Source of the DNA: Nocardia ignorata NBRC 108230
GTDB taxonomy: Bacteria > Actinomycetota > Actinomycetes > Mycobacteriales > Mycobacteriaceae
Length of the DNA stretch: 57,421 bases
Direction of reading: 5' to 3'
Assembly (NCBI RefSeq): GCF_001612905.1
Contig: NZ_BDBI01000051.1
Location: forward strand, 1-57,421
In this document: positions 44,934 to 53,270 of the stretch, in pieces
How positions within the stretch are numbered: the first letter of the stretch is position 1
Layout: every line of letters begins with the position of its first letter
The notes under the pieces: model-generated
The model's input: the letters and a program-made list of their open reading frames with translations, nothing else
Told to the model about the DNA's origin: nothing
Databases searched by the model: none
Program-made: the position numbers and the translations under genes

Positions 44934-45739
44934 TGGCCCAGACCCTCGGCCTGTGAATCCTCGGGCTGCGGATGGCCGGCCGTGGTGGCGAGGATGGTCC
45001 GCGCGACCAGTTCGGGATCGTCGATCATGGGGACGTGACCGACGCCCCGGAGGACCCGGAAGTGAGTTTGTGCAGAAAGGCGTAGCCGGGCGATGGGGGT
45101 GTTCACCGCGAGCGGCAGCAGGCGATCGTGCTCGGCCCAGGCCACTGTCATGGGGCACGGAAGATCCGGCAGCGGTGCGATGTACTCGTCGGTGCTGAGC
45201 AGGTCGGTGGTGACCGGGCATTCGGTCAGATCATGGACGATGTCGAGAGCTTGCGCACTGCTGATGCGATCGCCGCGAGTCGCGATATTGCGCAGTGCGA
45301 GCCGCCGGATCAGGGGTGACCACAGGCCGAGCGGCGCCAGGGGCCTGCCGAGACGAGCGGTTGCCGCCTCGCGAGCGATGATCGAGGTCCCGTGAGTCTG
45401 ACTGGCGCGGCGCGGTTCCCAGAACCCGGCCGGAGACAGGGCACATACACTGCGGGCCCGGCCCCGGCGTGCCAGTTCGATCGCGATCCATCCGCCGAGG
45501 GAGTTCCCGGCCAGATGCACCTGGTGAAGGCCGCGGGTATCCAGCAGCGCTTCGATGTCGTCCACGAGATGGCTCACCCGCGTGGGCCGCTGTGTCGGCT
45601 TCGGTCCGTCGCGATGGCCGAGCAGCGTGGGGGTGATGACGTGGTGGTGCGGCGCCAACAGCGGCACAACCTCGGCCCAGGCGCGTTCCGACATCGTGAG
45701 CCCGTGCAGCAGAACCAGCGGTGGTCGGTCGGCGTTCAT
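44930..45739 (-). CDS. Alpha/beta hydrolase
   Basis: 269 residues. VLLHGLTMSERAW forms the oxyanion loop, LAGNSLGGW the nucleophile elbow (Ser80), AWAEHDRLLP the acid and GVGHVPMIDDPE the catalytic His. Cytoplasmic. It lies 58 bp downstream of a TetR gene on the same strand and may be co-transcribed with it. The substrate is unknown. Confidence 0.9.
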   Translation of the reverse strand: MNADRPPLVLLHGLTMSERAWAEVVPLLAPHHHVITPTLLGHRDGPKPTQRPTRVSHLVDDIEALLDTRGLHQVHLAGNSLGGWIAIELARRGRARSVCALSPAGFWEPRRASQTHGTSIIAREAATARLGRPLAPLGLWSPLIRRLALRNIATRGDRISSAQALDIVHDLTECPVTTDLLSTDEYIAPLPDLPCPMTVAWAEHDRLLPLAVNTPIARLRLSAQTHFRVLRGVGHVPMIDDPELVARTILATTAGHPQPEDSQAEGLGH

Positions 45740-45797
45740 GATCGTCCTTTGCGAGGCGCTGATCTCGACGGCGGCGTTCCCTTACCGTCGGTGGCGG

Positions 45798-46457
45798 TCA
45801 GGGGCGTGGTCGGGTGCGGCGCATCGCTTCCAGGCGGTCGAGTAACGCCTCGAGGGCTTCTTCGAACTCGTCGGCCGCGCGGTCGGCCGCCAGGTGGCTC
45901 TGCAGGCGGTGCACGTTCGGGTAGTCGGCCAGATCCGAGGATTCGTGCTGCCCGGGCTCGGCGGTGGTGATCGGGCTCAGCTCGACCCCCTTGGTCGCCA
46001 CCTCGAGCAGGAGGTGGCCCAGCAGGAACGTGGCGAAGGACCGGTAGGCCTGCACCGCCTGACGGTCGTCGAACCCGAAGCCAAGCATGGTGTCGAGGAA
46101 GGACTCCATCCAGTTCAGGCTGCGCAACGGCGGACACAGCCAGGGCGCCTGGGGCGGGCTCGATGCCATCAACGGGAACACCTCGGGGTGCTCGATGGCG
46201 ACGCGGCGCACGCCGTGCGCGAGGCGCTGCAGATAACCCTGCCAGCTGCCGCCCGCACCGTCGGGCTCCATCAGGTTCTGCTCGTAGAGCTGGTCGACGA
46301 GGTGATCGACCACCCCGGCCAGCAGATCGTCACGCCCGGACACGTATCGGTACAGGGCCATCGCTTCCACGCCGAGCCAGGAACCGAGGCGGCGCATCGT
46401 GAGGTGCCCCAGGCCTTCCTCATCGATCAGCGCGATCGCGGATTCCAGGATCAGCAC
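45798..46457 (-). CDS. TetR-family regulator (TetR_C_1-like)
   Basis: 219 residues from a GTG at 46457. The HTH is ESAIALIDEEGLGHLTMRRL and then GVEAMALYRYVSGRDDLL, followed by a C-terminal domain with YRSFATFLLGHLL. The GTG start leaves only two residues before helix 1 and has no RBS. The frame stays open upstream to a CTG at 46547 that has AGGAG eight bases before it, so the true protein may be about 30 residues longer. A twin palindrome lies about 120-210 bp upstream. Confidence 0.85.
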   Translation of the reverse strand: MLILESAIALIDEEGLGHLTMRRLGSWLGVEAMALYRYVSGRDDLLAGVVDHLVDQLYEQNLMEPDGAGGSWQGYLQRLAHGVRRVAIEHPEVFPLMASSPPQAPWLCPPLRSLNWMESFLDTMLGFGFDDRQAVQAYRSFATFLLGHLLLEVATKGVELSPITTAEPGQHESSDLADYPNVHRLQSHLAADRAADEFEEALEALLDRLEAMRRTRPRP

Positions 46458-46667
46458 CCGATCCAGTCGAGGGGCGCGCCGAGCATTTCCGTCGCGTGGA
46501 CTGTTGTCGCGCAGCTCGGCGCCCGAGTCGATCGTGTCCTCGCTCAGGGCGGAGCTCCTGTCAAAATCCTCGGGCCCTGGTCTTCCAGCACGCCACTATA
46601 ACCCCAGGATACCGGGATGTTCCGGCTCGACTCAACGTACCCCGTCACGGGGTAGTCGATACACCGG

Positions 46668-46705
46668 TTTACAAGATAAACCGCCATATGTTTATCTTGT
46701 AAACG
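46668..46705. promoter_or_regulatory. Twin-palindrome operator, two copies of GTTTA-N5-TAAAC
   Basis: GTTTACAAGATAAAC (46668-46682) and GTTTATCTTGTAAAC (46691-46705) are perfect complements separated by 8 bp, and each 15-mer is itself a GTTTA-N5-TAAAC palindrome. The AT-rich element stands out in high-GC DNA. It lies in the gap between the TetR gene (minus) and the 142-aa protein gene (plus), 131 bp before the latter. Binding by the neighbouring TetR as two dimers is the simplest reading. Nothing else is recognised in the gap 46458-46835. Confidence 0.65.
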
Positions 46706-46835
46706 GCAGCCGTGGCACACCCCCGGAGCCCGAGCGACACGGCTCGAGGCCGCGGCCGGCAGCGCTCAGCAGTATTGACGGCGATCAGAGGTCGCGGGCA
46801 CGAGCCACTCGGTTCGGGAATTGAGGAGTGACGTG

Positions 46836-47264
46836 ATGGACAAGCCCGCGATGCTGCGGATGGACAGTACGGCGCGGACGACGCCCGGTTACTCCGACCG
46901 GCAGTGGGCTGTGCGTGAGGCGGTGCTGAAATGGGCACACAACGAAGACCTTTCCGACAACGCCGGGCGGGCCCTCGGCGCCTTCGTCGTCGGGGCATCG
47001 GTCGGTTGGCCGGGCGAGTCCCTCACCGAGAACGAGGTAGTTCGCGCGTCACAGTGGTTGACGAGGATGGGTCTGTTCGACTCCGTCGATCTCGACCCGG
47101 CATTCGGTCACCGGACCACGGTCTATCGCCCTCGGATCACCGCCGAAGGAATCCGCGTGGCTCGCGGCCAGGGTGGAGTTCGCGGGATTTCCTGGCCGGG
47201 CATGGCGATTCAACCATCCAGTCCGCCGAGCGATCTCACTCCTCCGCCGCAGCAGACCGGGTAG
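46836..47264 (+). CDS. Hypothetical protein, possible winged-helix fold
   Basis: 142 residues from the ATG at 46836 with GAGGAG seven bases upstream. No family is recognised with confidence. LSDNAGRALGAFVVGA, TENEVVRASQWLTRMGLFDSV and TTVYRPRITAEGIRVARG together look like a small winged-helix protein: a helix pair, a recognition-like helix and a beta-hairpin wing. The tail is Pro/Gly-rich. It is downstream of the twin-palindrome operator and convergent (12-bp gap) with the dehydratase gene. Confidence 0.7.
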   Translation: MDKPAMLRMDSTARTTPGYSDRQWAVREAVLKWAHNEDLSDNAGRALGAFVVGASVGWPGESLTENEVVRASQWLTRMGLFDSVDLDPAFGHRTTVYRPRITAEGIRVARGQGGVRGISWPGMAIQPSSPPSDLTPPPQQTG

Positions 47265-47276
47265 TCGATCCGGTTG

Positions 47277-48323
47277 TCAGGTCGACGAGAGTCGGACCTT
47301 CGCCGTTGCTCGTCCGAAGATCTTCCGCCCCTGACACGTGGCGACGATCGCCACGACCGCTGTCCGCTGCCGAGGATCGACCGACCTCACGGTCCCCGAG
47401 AACTCGACGCGCGCTCCGGCGCTGGTCACATAAACCGGGCTGGTGAACCGGACCGCGTACTCGAGGACAGCACCGGGATCACCCAGCCACGAGGTGAGAT
47501 AACCCGCTCCCAGACCGACGGTCAGCATGCCGTGAGCAACTGGAGCGTCCAGATTCACCGCTCGCGCGGCTTGCGGGTGCCAGTGGATCGGATTCGGATC
47601 ACCCGCCACACCGGCGTAATTGACCAGATCTCCAAGGGTGAGAGAAAAGACCCGTGGTGGTAGCTTCTCACCCTCCGCGACGGACTCGAAGCGACGCGTT
47701 CGGCCCCCGCATGCGCCTTCCGATCTCGGCCGAGGATCAGATCCCTTGCGCATCCGTGAACGGAGTCCAGCACGCGACGGTCTGTCGTGAAAACCCCGCA
47801 TCACAAGGTCATCGGCCGAATGAGACCTCGGGCCGCCTGCCTGGCCTCGTCCGACGAAACTTGTCCGCGAAGTGATCAGCGGGCAGTCGTACTGGTCTGT
47901 GATCTCGGTCTTGAATTCGAAGAGTTCGCTGCCGAAGGCTCCGCGAAACGACTCGAAACTCACATCGCAGGTCAATGCGTCGCCAGCACGAATCGGCTTG
48001 TGGTAGTTGACAACCTGGTCGGTCTGCATGATCCGGCTGAGATCGTATCCACCGGCCACCGTGTCGAACATCGCTCGTTGCGCCCGAAACGCGGGAATCG
48101 CGAAGAAGGTGAGTGGCGCGATCAGCCCACCGTAACCGAACTCCACGCCGGCGGCTTCCGACCGATGCACCGGATGGCTGTCCTGGACCGCGCGCGCGAA
48201 TTGCCGGATCTCTTCTCGCCCCACGACATACCGGTCGTCGCAGCGATAGGTGCACCCCACCATGGTCGACGGGTGGAGGGCGACGACCGCCGCTCCCCCG
48301 AGCTTCGCGCTGGTCATCACCAT
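47277..48323 (-). CDS. Fused HadA/HadB-like (3R)-hydroxyacyl-ACP dehydratase (double MaoC hot dog)
   Basis: 348 residues. The first hot dog (about 20-160; MVGCTYRCDDRYVVGREEIR) resembles HadA, the non-catalytic stabilising subunit. The second (about 215-345) resembles HadB and keeps the hydratase motif with Asp242 and His247 in GVAGDPNPIHWHP. A ~50-residue Arg/Gly/Ser-rich linker joins them. HadAB works in type II fatty acid/mycolate elongation, so this may serve a specialised lipid pathway. It stands alone, with no hadC or ribosomal-protein neighbours, so it is probably a second copy (inference). The start is ATG 48323 or the ATG two codons later. Confidence 0.88.
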   Translation of the reverse strand: MVMTSAKLGGAAVVALHPSTMVGCTYRCDDRYVVGREEIRQFARAVQDSHPVHRSEAAGVEFGYGGLIAPLTFFAIPAFRAQRAMFDTVAGGYDLSRIMQTDQVVNYHKPIRAGDALTCDVSFESFRGAFGSELFEFKTEITDQYDCPLITSRTSFVGRGQAGGPRSHSADDLVMRGFHDRPSRAGLRSRMRKGSDPRPRSEGACGGRTRRFESVAEGEKLPPRVFSLTLGDLVNYAGVAGDPNPIHWHPQAARAVNLDAPVAHGMLTVGLGAGYLTSWLGDPGAVLEYAVRFTSPVYVTSAGARVEFSGTVRSVDPRQRTAVVAIVATCQGRKIFGRATAKVRLSST

Positions 48324-48438
48324 AGCGAGCAGAGTAGTGTCCGCTGCCGCGTCGGCGGTGCCACCGGAGCCCGGAGTGTCGACAGCTTTCGGAGCGAATG
48401 TGCCGAGGACAGACCCGCCACCATCAGCCGGTCACGAG

Positions 48439-49137
48439 TCACAGGCCGGCTTCGAGCTCCGCTATTCGCCGACGCTCATCACCGAGCTCCGGCCCATCGG
48501 TCCCGATTCCGCTGGCGCGGGCCAACAGTTCCCGCGCCAGCGCCGGATCAGCTTGGCGCACCGCCACATCCGCGCGCACCACCAGCAGCTTGACCAGCTG
48601 GACCGCCGTCGGCTCCTCATCGGTGCGGCTCAGAGCCCGGTCGAGAACCTTCACCGCCAGCTCCAGATCCTGCTTGGAATCAGCGAAGAGCGACCCCATG
48701 TGGACGGCCCGATCGAATGTCTCCTTCGGCAACGGCCGATGCCGCTGATCGGGGCTGATCGGCTGTGCGACCTGAATGGTGTTCCCACCCGGATCGGTCA
48801 CCAGGAACTCGCGCACCCCATAGCTCCTGTCCGTCAACGCACCGACCCGCGGCACACCGTGAACGGGCACCGACCCGTACACCGCCCGCAGCCCTTCGGT
48901 GAAAACCTCGTACAGGTAATCGACGTCGTCGGTGTCGACCAGGCAACCATGCGTCGAAGACGTGGGATCGAACTTCTTGTCCCCGTAGAAGTTCAGCTCG
49001 ATATTCCCACGTTTCACGCTCAGAAACTGGTAGGGCACCGTCTGTTCGAACGTGATCTCGAATCCGATCGCGACATAGAAGTCGCCCACCGGCTCGATCG
49101 ACTGAGCCATCAATCTGGGAATCACCTTTTCGGTCAT
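48439..49137 (-). CDS. VOC-family protein with C-terminal helical extension
   Basis: 232 residues from the ATG at 49137. The N-terminal ~125 residues form a bleomycin-resistance/glyoxalase-like fold (PVGDFYVAIGFEITFEQ, GNIELNFYG, REFLVTDPGGNTIQVAQ). A C-terminal ~100-residue helical, TPR-like stretch follows (LELAVKVLDRALSR, DPALARELLARA), which is unusual for stand-alone VOC proteins. The metal ligands of classic glyoxalase are not all conserved, so it may bind rather than transform a ligand. Confidence 0.8.
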   Translation of the reverse strand: MTEKVIPRLMAQSIEPVGDFYVAIGFEITFEQTVPYQFLSVKRGNIELNFYGDKKFDPTSSTHGCLVDTDDVDYLYEVFTEGLRAVYGSVPVHGVPRVGALTDRSYGVREFLVTDPGGNTIQVAQPISPDQRHRPLPKETFDRAVHMGSLFADSKQDLELAVKVLDRALSRTDEEPTAVQLVKLLVVRADVAVRQADPALARELLARASGIGTDGPELGDERRRIAELEAGL

Positions 49138-49322
49138 GCTCTCGAAGCTAAGAGGTTGGCTCGACCGGACGCACATAGAAGTGAGAACGCCGACATTCGC
49201 TGGTCATCACCCGTCCGGATCTATCTCCGGGAGCAGGTCAGGCGTTTCGGCCAGCCATCGTTTCGCAATGCCCCAGCCGGGTAGCCGTGCTGTAACGAGC
49301 CACGAGGCAGGAGGGAAGGGTC

Positions 49323-49751
49323 ATGACGAGACCGGTACTGGAAGCCCGGCGCCGCGACACGGTCCACCACGGGGACCTGGAAGTCGACTTGGACTCCCTC
49401 ACACCCGCGAGCACGCGGGTAATGGTGCGCGAATTCCTCGCACCATTACCCGAAACCTCAGCCGCGGACACGATCCAGGTATTCGACGAACTCGCGAGCA
49501 ACGCCCGCCGCCACGGGCTCCCGCCTCGGCGTGCCCGGCTATCGCTGGACCACGTCCGCGACCGTGTGCGCATCGAAGTAGACGACACCGGCCCCGGTGA
49601 ACCGCACCCGCGCGCCCCCGACCACACCGGCGGTCTCGGACTTCTCCTGGTCGGCAACCTCGCCGACGCCTGGTCTTGTAGCCGCTACGACGGGCACAAA
49701 ACCATCCAGGCCGAACTCACCTTCGCCGACGACGTCCGCCCGGCGGCGTGA
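49323..49751 (+). CDS. RsbW-like ATP-binding anti-sigma/regulatory kinase
   Basis: 142-residue single GHKL ATPase domain. The N-box is IQVFDELASNARRHG (Glu56, Asn60), the G1 box VDDTGPGEP, and the G2 region TGGLGLLLVGNLADAWS. This size and pattern are those of actinobacterial RsbW/SpoIIAB-type proteins, often partners of STAS anti-anti-sigma factors. No sigma or STAS gene is adjacent. Its stop abuts the stop of the convergent lipase gene. Confidence 0.87.
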   Translation: MTRPVLEARRRDTVHHGDLEVDLDSLTPASTRVMVREFLAPLPETSAADTIQVFDELASNARRHGLPPRRARLSLDHVRDRVRIEVDDTGPGEPHPRAPDHTGGLGLLLVGNLADAWSCSRYDGHKTIQAELTFADDVRPAA

Positions 49752-51065
49752 TCATCTGGGCAGCGGGATATCGGCCTTGAAGCGGTCGCCCGGTGGAAGT
49801 CCGCGTAGTACGGCGCTGGTCCAGGCCACCGCCGGTGGCCAGCCGGCCGTGGCGTTGACGAGGTGTTCGGGCAGGGGCATGGTGTAGAACCGCAAGTCGG
49901 CGCCGCGGTCCCAGTAGTCCTGGACCGTCGGTAGAACGACGTCGGCGGGGATCAGTTCGTCCCAGATGCCGTGCCACCAGAAAATCGGGCTGTCCGGAAT
50001 GTGGTGGCCGAGACTCTGTTCCGCGAGAATCCGCATGACCTCGGGGGTGGTGTCGAGCGATTTTCCCGGCTTGAAGTAGGCACTGATCGGCCGGTACGCG
50101 CCGGCCGCCGCGATCGTGTAAACACAGCGCTTACCCATGTCCGCGACAATCGCTTGACCCCCCGGGGTCAGCAGCTCCTCGGCGTCGAACGCCTCGGGGA
50201 ATTCCCGTGACAGCGCGGCGAATCCGAGCCACATGGTGAAGTTGCTGATACCGGTGAGCCCGGGCTGCGCCGCCACGGCGAAGCGGGCCTGGGCCTGCAG
50301 ATCGGCAGGGAAGCCGCCGACCGCGGTGCCGAGCAGTCGCACGTCGGGCGCGTAGGTCCGGCGCAGTTCGGCGGCGCGGATCGACCCCGAGCCACCACCG
50401 GAGTAGCCGTAGAGCGCGATGCCGGAATCGGCCAGCCCCAGCGCCGAATTCTTCATGGCGCGAAGGCTGTCGAGCACCATCTTGCCTTCGTCGTAGGTGT
50501 TGAAGGTGTTGAACTTGCCGTCGAAGTCCGGGACATTGATCGCGAAACCCTGGGCCAGCCAATAGACCGCGAGCGCGGCTTCTTTCATCGTCCCGGTCCG
50601 CAAGGTGTAGGACGGATTGCACGACGAGTCGGTCGAGTCGATCGCCTCCTGGAACGACAGCACCGGACGCGGGCTGCCCGACCAGGGAATGCCGGGAATG
50701 ATCACCGAAGTTGCCGTGGCGATCGGATTGTCGTGCACATCGTTGCTGCGGTACAGCAGCTGTTCGGTGTGGACGGGGAAGGGCAGACCGAGCAGCCGGG
50801 TCTGCACCGTGCGGGAACGGATGATCTGCCCTGGGGCGTAGGAACTCAGGTCCGCCGGGTCGTCGTACCACGGGTCCTCAGCGGGGACCGGAATCGGCAA
50901 CAGATCGTAGAGCTGGGGCTCGGTGGGCAATTGCGGCAGCTGATTCTGATCCGGCGGAAAGCTCGGATACGGATCGGCCGCGGCGACCGTGGTGCCCGAT
51001 ACCGCCAGACACATCGCTGCCAGCGGGGCCACCGCCCATCTCCGCGCAACTCTCGGGTTCTTCAT
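49752..51065 (-). CDS. Secreted lipase (LIP family, Candida-lipase type)
   Basis: 437 residues. A signal peptide of about 30 residues ends around VAAADP. Family features are SFQEAIDSTDSSCNPSY, the nucleophile elbow YGYSGGGSGS (Ser222) and the late FWWHGIWDELIPADV that carries the acid. Such LIP enzymes are common secreted triacylglycerol/ester hydrolases in mycolata. It is divergent from a TetR gene with a three-half-site operator between them, so TetR repression is likely. Confidence 0.92.
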   Translation of the reverse strand: MKNPRVARRWAVAPLAAMCLAVSGTTVAAADPYPSFPPDQNQLPQLPTEPQLYDLLPIPVPAEDPWYDDPADLSSYAPGQIIRSRTVQTRLLGLPFPVHTEQLLYRSNDVHDNPIATATSVIIPGIPWSGSPRPVLSFQEAIDSTDSSCNPSYTLRTGTMKEAALAVYWLAQGFAINVPDFDGKFNTFNTYDEGKMVLDSLRAMKNSALGLADSGIALYGYSGGGSGSIRAAELRRTYAPDVRLLGTAVGGFPADLQAQARFAVAAQPGLTGISNFTMWLGFAALSREFPEAFDAEELLTPGGQAIVADMGKRCVYTIAAAGAYRPISAYFKPGKSLDTTPEVMRILAEQSLGHHIPDSPIFWWHGIWDELIPADVVLPTVQDYWDRGADLRFYTMPLPEHLVNATAGWPPAVAWTSAVLRGLPPGDRFKADIPLPR

Positions 51066-51108
51066 CGAATCCTCACTTCGGTAGGTGACGCCGATTACAA
51101 CACGCCAC

Positions 51109-51133
51109 CTTGTTGTTAACAAGAGTTCTTGTT
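51109..51133. promoter_or_regulatory. Three-half-site palindromic operator between lipase and TetR genes
   Basis: CTTGTT (51109-51114), AACAAG (51118-51123) and CTTGTT (51128-51133) form two overlapping palindromes with 3-bp and 4-bp spacers. The element is centred in the 97-bp divergent gap between the lipase ATG at 51065 and the TetR GTG at 51163. It is probably the TetR binding site controlling both genes. Confidence 0.65.
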
Positions 51134-51162
51134 TCAATTTCGCATTCGATACGCTGATCTGC

Positions 51163-51840
51163 GTGACATCGATCGAAAAGCGGCCACGGCGAATCCAGGG
51201 CCTCGACGCCGAGCAGCGCCGAGCCCGCAGGCGCGAGCAGATCCTGCACGCCGCGTTCGAGCTGATCGCCGCCAACGGATACCCCAACACCTCCATCGAG
51301 CAGATCTGCCAGACCGCGCTGGTCGGCAACAAGGCGTTCTACGAGTTGTTCGACAGCAAGGAGGCCTGCTACCTCGCCCTGCTGCAGCAGGTCAGTGAGC
51401 GATTGCAAGCCGACGTCGCCGCCGCGCTCGCTCGCGCGCAGGGCGATCGCGATGCCGTCGTCGTCGAGACCCTCAGCGCCTTCGCCCACGCGCTGGTCGA
51501 CGACCCCCGCGTCGCCATCGTCACCTTCGGCGAGGCGAGCGCCATCTCGGCCACGGTCGAACAGCAGCGCCGCACCAACCGGAGATGGGCGGCCGAGTTC
51601 CTCGAAACACTGTGGCGCGATTACGGATTCGTGCCGGAGACCGGTTCGCGCGTCGACCTGCACGCCCTGGCTGTCGCCACCATCGGCGGGCTGTTCGACA
51701 CGGTCTCGGACTGGCTGCACCACACCACCCGCGGCACCTCGGGTGACATCGACACCCTCATCCGCGACCTCACGGCATTCACCCAGATCGTCCACCTCGG
51801 CCTGGGCGCAGCCGCGCGGACACCCGACTCGAACAAGTAA
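51163..51840 (+). CDS. TetR-family regulator
   Basis: 225 residues from the GTG at 51163; longer readings run into the operator. The HTH (about 22-68) is AFELIAANGYPNTSIEQICQ and then VGNKAFYELFDSKEACYLAL, typical of TetR. The C-terminal helical domain contains RVDLHALAVATIGGLFDTVS. It is divergent from the lipase and 39 bp upstream of an acyl-CoA-ligase-like gene on the same strand, so it may regulate both. Confidence 0.93.
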   Translation: MTSIEKRPRRIQGLDAEQRRARRREQILHAAFELIAANGYPNTSIEQICQTALVGNKAFYELFDSKEACYLALLQQVSERLQADVAAALARAQGDRDAVVVETLSAFAHALVDDPRVAIVTFGEASAISATVEQQRRTNRRWAAEFLETLWRDYGFVPETGSRVDLHALAVATIGGLFDTVSDWLHHTTRGTSGDIDTLIRDLTAFTQIVHLGLGAAARTPDSNK

Positions 51841-51879
51841 GAGCGATCCGGGGTTATCGACCTTCGGCACCCAACTCAG

Positions 51880-53220
51880 GTGGCGCGCACCGCACGCACG
51901 ATGCGCACCTACGGCCCGATCGCCGGTGGCGTACGCAGCTCCGCGCAACGGACGCCGGACCGGATCGCGATCATCGACGGCGACCGGCGGATCAGCTATC
52001 GCGAACTCGACGAGCGCACCGATGCCATCGCCGCCCGCTGGTACCGGGACGGGCTCAGCGCCGACCACACCATCGGCGTCCTCTACCCGGACGGTGCGGC
52101 ACTGGTCGAAACCATGATCGCCGCAGGCAAACTCGGAGCGCGGCTGGTCCTGCTCAGCACCGGTTTCGGCGCCACCCAACTCACCGACGTGCTCGCCCGT
52201 GAACAGGTCGACGCACTCGTCGCCGATCCGAGCCTGCCCGTGGCGGCCACTCCCCTACCCGACACCATCACCGTGCTCACCCTCGATGGCAGCCTCGATG
52301 CGCAACGGCCACCGGCGCCGACCCGGCAGGGCGGGTTCGTCCTGCTCACCGGCGGCACGACCGGAACACCCAAGGGTGCGCCACGCCGGGTCGAATCCCC
52401 CTTGGCGGCAGCGCAATTCGTCGACCGGGTACCGCTGCGACGTGAGCAGACCGTGCTGTTGTGCGCGCCGTTGTTCCACGGAACCGCCCTGTCACAGTTC
52501 ATCCTGTCGCTCAACCTCGGTTCCACGATCGTGCTGCACTGCGAATTCCACGCCGCTCGCGCGCTCGCCCAGATCGCCGAACATCGCGCGGATATGGTCG
52601 TGCTGGTTCCGACCATGCTGCGGCGCATACTCGATCTGAGCCCAGAAGTACTGGCACACACCGACACCACCTCGCTGCGCATCGTGTTCACCGCGGGCGC
52701 GGCGCTCCCCTCGGCGCTCGGCAACAGGGCGATCCAGACTTTCGGACCCGTGCTCTACAACTTCTACGGCTGCACCGAAACCGGCACCGCCACCATCGCG
52801 ACCCCACAGGACTGGACAGCCGCACCCGGCACCGTCGGCAAGGCCCCGGTCGGCATCACCGTCGCGCTCTACCACGCCGACGGCACCCGCATCACCGAAC
52901 CCGATGTGGTCGGGACCGTCTACGTCGGCAACTCTATCGCCTTCGCCGGATATTCCGGCGGCGGCTCCAAGCGGATCCGCGACGGCCTGATGAGCACCGG
53001 CGACCTCGGCCACTTCGATTCCGGCGGAAGGCTTTTCATCGAAGGACGTGACGACGACATGATCGTTTCCGGCGGCGACCTCGACGCCGACACAGTCCGC
53101 ACCTACGTGAAAACCCACCTCGCCCGCTTCAAAGCCCCCCGCGACGTCGTCTTCCTCGACGACCTCCCCCGCACCCCCACCGGCAAGATCGACCGCCGCA
53201 CCCTCCTCACCCTGACCTGA
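51880..53220 (+). CDS. Acyl-CoA ligase-like (FadD family) protein with internal deletion
   Basis: 446 residues (GTG 51880; ATG 51901 is an alternative), versus about 500 for the family. It has LLTGGTTGTPKGAPR (AMP-binding loop), FYGCTETGTATIA, MSTGDLGHFDSGGRLFIEGR, and the C-terminal LARFKAPRDVVFLDDLPRTP with the catalytic-lysine region TGKIDRR. After DDDMIVSGG (to about 53076) the usual ENVYPxEVE and ~50 following residues are missing, and the chain resumes at DLDADTVRTYVKTHL. The deletion is in frame but removes the hinge and part of the C-terminal lid, so activity is doubtful. Confidence 0.85.
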   Translation: MARTARTMRTYGPIAGGVRSSAQRTPDRIAIIDGDRRISYRELDERTDAIAARWYRDGLSADHTIGVLYPDGAALVETMIAAGKLGARLVLLSTGFGATQLTDVLAREQVDALVADPSLPVAATPLPDTITVLTLDGSLDAQRPPAPTRQGGFVLLTGGTTGTPKGAPRRVESPLAAAQFVDRVPLRREQTVLLCAPLFHGTALSQFILSLNLGSTIVLHCEFHAARALAQIAEHRADMVVLVPTMLRRILDLSPEVLAHTDTTSLRIVFTAGAALPSALGNRAIQTFGPVLYNFYGCTETGTATIATPQDWTAAPGTVGKAPVGITVALYHADGTRITEPDVVGTVYVGNSIAFAGYSGGGSKRIRDGLMSTGDLGHFDSGGRLFIEGRDDDMIVSGGDLDADTVRTYVKTHLARFKAPRDVVFLDDLPRTPTGKIDRRTLLTLT

Positions 53221-53224
53221 CCAC

Positions 53225-53260
53225 CGCCGCGGGCAACGACCTTGTGGTCGGCCCGCGGCG
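53225..53260. terminator. Strong hairpin between convergent genes, probable bidirectional terminator
   Basis: CGCCGCGGGC (53225-53234) pairs perfectly with GCCCGCGGCG (53251-53260), with an inner GACC/GGTC pairing around TTGT. It begins four bases after the ligase stop and ends ten bases before the SnoaL gene's stop. There is no T-run, as is usual in high-GC actinobacteria. Confidence 0.7.
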
Positions 53261-53270
53261 TGGTCGGGTA

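Noticed and set aside
46669..46998. Minus-strand 109-codon frame overlapping the twin palindrome and the 142-aa gene
   Set aside because: It is Arg/Pro-rich translation of the opposite strand of a better gene with RBS, and it starts inside the palindrome.
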